Source: CAYNFR01 sp964396595 (GTDB lineage Bacteria > Bacteroidota > Bacteroidia > Chitinophagales > Saprospiraceae). From it: a DNA stretch of 62,125 nucleotides. Positions 62,065 to 62,125 of the stretch are shown in pieces. Position 1 is the stretch's first letter, and each line of letters opens with the position of its first letter. A model generated the notes under the pieces. The model saw only the letters and a program-made list of their open reading frames with translations. It was not told the origin of the DNA and ran no database searches. The translations under genes and the position numbers were made by a program. The stretch spans positions 1-62,125 of the forward strand of contig CAYNFR010000022.1 in assembly GCA_964396595.1 (NCBI GenBank). Reading direction: 5' to 3'.

Positions 62065-62125
62065 CTAATCAGATATAGTCTCCCTAAGGGATTGAAAATA
62101 AGCTTTAAGCTCGTCATCAGATCTG
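62065..62125 (-). CDS. C-terminal end of a gene cut by the window edge
   Basis: From the right edge the lower strand is open for 19 codons ending DDELKAYFQSLRETISD and a TAG at 62065. The amphipathic, charged end reads like real protein, but it is too short to identify and could be a decayed frame. Confidence 0.3.
   Translation of the reverse strand, partial: RSDDELKAYFQSLRETISD

Noticed and set aside
1..62125. CRISPR arrays and rRNA genes
   Set aside because: No regularly spaced direct repeats, cas genes or rRNA segments were seen anywhere in the window.

Overview
The window looks like a chromosomal segment of a free-living, probably aerobic to facultatively denitrifying member of the Bacteroidota. 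The evidence is a SusC/SusD pair, DUF5686, DUF6702, DUF4349 and DUF6909-type proteins, a GxxExxY pseudogene, many Sec lipoproteins with a Cys lipobox, almost no Shine-Dalgarno sites, and promoters of the TTG-N21-TAnnTTTG type. A more exact placement (for example Saprospiria-like sludge or marine bacteria) is only a guess.

Layout. 1-0.5 kb: start of a YCII-type gene leaving the window and a truncated tyrosine recombinase. 0.5-4.8 kb: gpsA coupled to a large GPAT-HAD-AGPAT fusion (glycerolipid synthesis). 5-8.5 kb: lipoprotein, hemB, yidD, DUF6702 gene, a possible small RNA and an HExxH lipoprotein. 8.6-11 kb: long acyl-CoA dehydrogenase, SCP2 protein and a CAU tRNA. 11-22 kb: a non-coding stretch with a cluster of small hairpins, then nadB, tatA, a PfkB kinase, a coiled-coil anchor protein, a Nudix hydrolase, DUF5686, cutC and a phosphorylase-like DUF6909 gene. 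22-28 kb: beta-oxidation genes fadB-like and fadA-like, divergent from tetR-mce-TSUP, then apaG. 28-29.4 kb: decayed GxxExxY gene and a VOC protein. 29.9-38.7 kb: a complete clade II nitrous oxide reductase cluster (rrf2, haem-copper-like membrane protein, cytochrome c, fasciclin protein, nosZ, membrane protein, nosL, nosD, nosF, nosY). 39-51.7 kb: mixed metabolism and envelope genes, including two tandem thioredoxin-like proteins, a sulfatase, a barrel-DoxX-NHL operon and a sterol-desaturase/2xCDGSH fusion. 52-56.7 kb: susD and susC. 56.8-60.8 kb: GDPD/PI-PLC-like protein, a MITE-like element, MATE, GNAT and a potassium channel. 60.8-62.1 kb: decayed coding sequence and the tail of a gene leaving the window.

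The best candidate for an undescribed system is a lipid regulon. The palindrome ATTGGC-N6-GCCAAT occurs in front of the fadA/tetR divergent pair (twice), with one mismatch in front of the acyl-CoA dehydrogenase operon, and perfectly in front of the GPAT fusion-gpsA operon. A TetR regulator next to fadAB could therefore tie fatty-acid breakdown to glycerolipid assembly. At the GPAT fusion the same palindrome has the shape of a terminator hairpin on the lower strand.

A second notable element is a perfect 20-bp inverted repeat whose right arm fills the spacer of the nos/rrf2 promoter, most likely the operator of the three-cysteine Rrf2 regulator. A strong hairpin directly after nosZ probably sets the ratio of the enzyme to its maturation proteins.
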